A stretch of 32,964 nucleotides of DNA from assembly GCA_024635485.1 (NCBI GenBank), contig JAGXIV010000001.1:1-32964 (forward strand). Reading direction: 5' to 3'. The notes beneath the pieces were generated by a model. It did no database searches and was not told the origin of the DNA. It saw only the letters and a program-made list of their open reading frames with translations. Made by a program: the position numbers and the translations under genes. Positions 32,205 to 32,964 of this stretch are shown piece by piece (position 1 is the stretch's first letter; every line of letters starts with the position of its first letter). The stretch comes from a bacterium. GTDB taxonomy: Bacteria > Patescibacteriota > Gracilibacteria > BD1-5 > UBA6164.

Positions 32205-32635
32205 TCTAAAACTTCATTGAGACTCTTTAGAACTGTATCCTGAATATTCCTATTTGCTGGCATTTCTGAGCTTTCAAAAGTCCACTCATTTTCACTTTTA
32301 CTTTCAAAATGTTTTTCATACTTTGTCGGTATGAGAAAATAGAAATATATTGAATTTTGTGTTTGATCAAAATATATCTCACACGGTATTTCCACTTCCT
32401 GCAATCATTCAGTATTTGATGCAATTAAATTAAATTGAGAAATTGATTCTTTGTAAAATTCATGACACTTTTGGTCAATACGTTTAGTATCCATAGTATG
32501 AATGTTGACTGGTAATTCTTTTTTGACATATTGAAGTGAATATTTATTTTCAATGGTGTTTTTACTATTCAGTATTACTTGCCATAAATTTTGAAGCACC
32601 TCATCACTGTATAGTTCAAGTTCATTGGTATCCAT
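32201..32635 (-). CDS. Hypothetical protein, 144 aa
   Basis: Not recognised. Start ATG 32635 (MDTNELELYSDEVLQNLWQV); a TTG at 32656 would add seven residues. One UGA glycine (NTEGLQEV) joins two halves that the standard code would separate. Soluble, acidic in the N-terminal half, with a beta-rich C-terminal half (VEIPCEIYFDQTQNSIYFYF) and an end of SLNEVLD. It lies between the GIY-YIG gene, with which it shares a four-base stop overlap, and cysS upstream on the same strand. I see no catalytic motif. Confidence 0.8.
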
Positions 32636-32668
32636 GCGCACTTCTGTATTGTCCAAAATATATATAAA

Positions 32669-32705
32669 AATAAATGTTAATTACTATATATAATTAGCAT
32701 TTATT
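32669..32705. terminator. AT-rich inverted repeat downstream of cysS
   Basis: A 15-bp stem (AATAAATGTTAATTA, 32669-32683, with TAATTAGCATTTATT, 32691-32705) with one T-G wobble and a seven-base loop. It lies 14 bases past the cysS stop. On the minus strand it is followed by a T-rich tract, so it is probably the cysS terminator; a binding site for a dimeric regulator of the 144-aa gene is an alternative. Confidence 0.5.
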
Positions 32706-32718
32706 TTCATTAGTCAAA

Positions 32719-32964
32719 TTAATTTTTTTCTACCACAGTTCCCTGCTTCGTATCAACAACGCTGTATCAAGCTGCTATAATCTCTGCTCTGATACTATCT
32801 GAGAGTTCAAAGTTTTTTTCTATTTTCGCTTCGTCTCGCGCAATAGCCATATGAAGTATTTCTTCTGGAATATCTACTCCTCCATCAAAAATACTCACAT
32901 CCATAATTCCAAAAACTGCATTAAAACTCAAGAGCATATCAACACAACTATTGACTTCATCAAG
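32719..32964 (-). CDS. cysS: Cysteinyl-tRNA synthetase, C-terminal part (runs off right edge)
   Basis: The visible 81 codons end at TAA 32719. ILHMAIARDEAKIEKNFELS, DSIRAEIIAAGYSVVDTKQG and TVVEKN match the C-terminal tail of class I CysRS (DALIxxR-x-x-AR...AD-x-IR-x-x-L-x-x-x-G), just after the DALR domain. The Gly of AAGYSV is UGA. The catalytic HIGH/KMSKS part lies outside the window. The upstream segment LDEVNSCVDMLLSFNAVFGI fits the linker to the tail domain. Confidence 0.9.

Overview
Organism. The window reads cleanly only if UGA is a glycine codon and TAA/TAG are the only stops (translation table 25). UGA sits at invariant glycines: the UvrB Walker A loop, the GxGxxG motif of UDP-galactopyranose mutase, the TGGAGF/TGGTGY nucleotide-binding motifs of RmlB and GalE, and the metal-site GD of a class III cyclase. 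This points to the candidate phyla radiation lineages Absconditabacteria (SR1) or Gracilibacteria (BD1-5/GN02); I cannot choose between them from this window. The DNA is AT-rich, genes are tightly packed, and few starts have a clear Shine-Dalgarno sequence.

Layout. 1-3.2 kb (minus): a cyclase-domain protein running off the left edge, then uvrB with an apparent 1-nt frameshift. 3.35-4.25 kb (plus): an anchored coiled-coil protein. 4.25-6.78 kb (minus): a small unknown protein, glutaredoxin, 2Fe-2S ferredoxin, a tiny membrane protein and a polytopic membrane protein with a peptidoglycan-binding tail. 7.1-8.1 kb (plus): a secreted Gly/Thr-rich protein with three SLH domains, ending in a strong terminator. 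8.26-8.70 kb: a mosaic gene remnant made of two RhuM-family pieces joined through a fragment of prolyl-tRNA synthetase, bracketed by two near-copies of the same terminator. 8.86-25.5 kb (plus): one long surface-polysaccharide cluster. 25.5-28 kb (plus): an unknown gene, a second polyprenyl-phosphate-type glycosyltransferase and another unknown gene. 28-31.9 kb (minus): metG, a voltage-gated-type potassium channel with a C-terminal zinc ribbon, and an M48 peptidase interrupted by TAA. The end holds a GIY-YIG protein, an unknown gene and the 3' end of cysS.

How the genes work together. The polysaccharide cluster encodes dTDP-L-rhamnose synthesis (rmlB, A, C, D), UDP-galactofuranose supply (galE, glf), UDP-glucuronate supply (ugd), at least four soluble or membrane-anchored glycosyltransferases, two polytopic GT-C-type proteins and a Wzx-like flippase. 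That is enough to build and export a rhamnose/galactofuranose/uronate surface glycan, plausibly the layer to which the SLH protein attaches. From about 11.1 to 16.3 kb the cluster is visibly more AT-rich, uses TTA for leucine, and writes nearly every glycine as UGA. It looks like a swapped-in segment from a donor with the same genetic code.

Most notable signals: the RhuM/ProRS/RhuM mosaic; large gene-to-gene differences in UGA use (1 of about 52 glycines in the SLH gene, 35 of 40 in one GT-C gene); all three convergent gene pairs overlapping by exactly four bases with interlocked stop codons; and two housekeeping genes (uvrB and the M48 peptidase) each carrying one disabling lesion.
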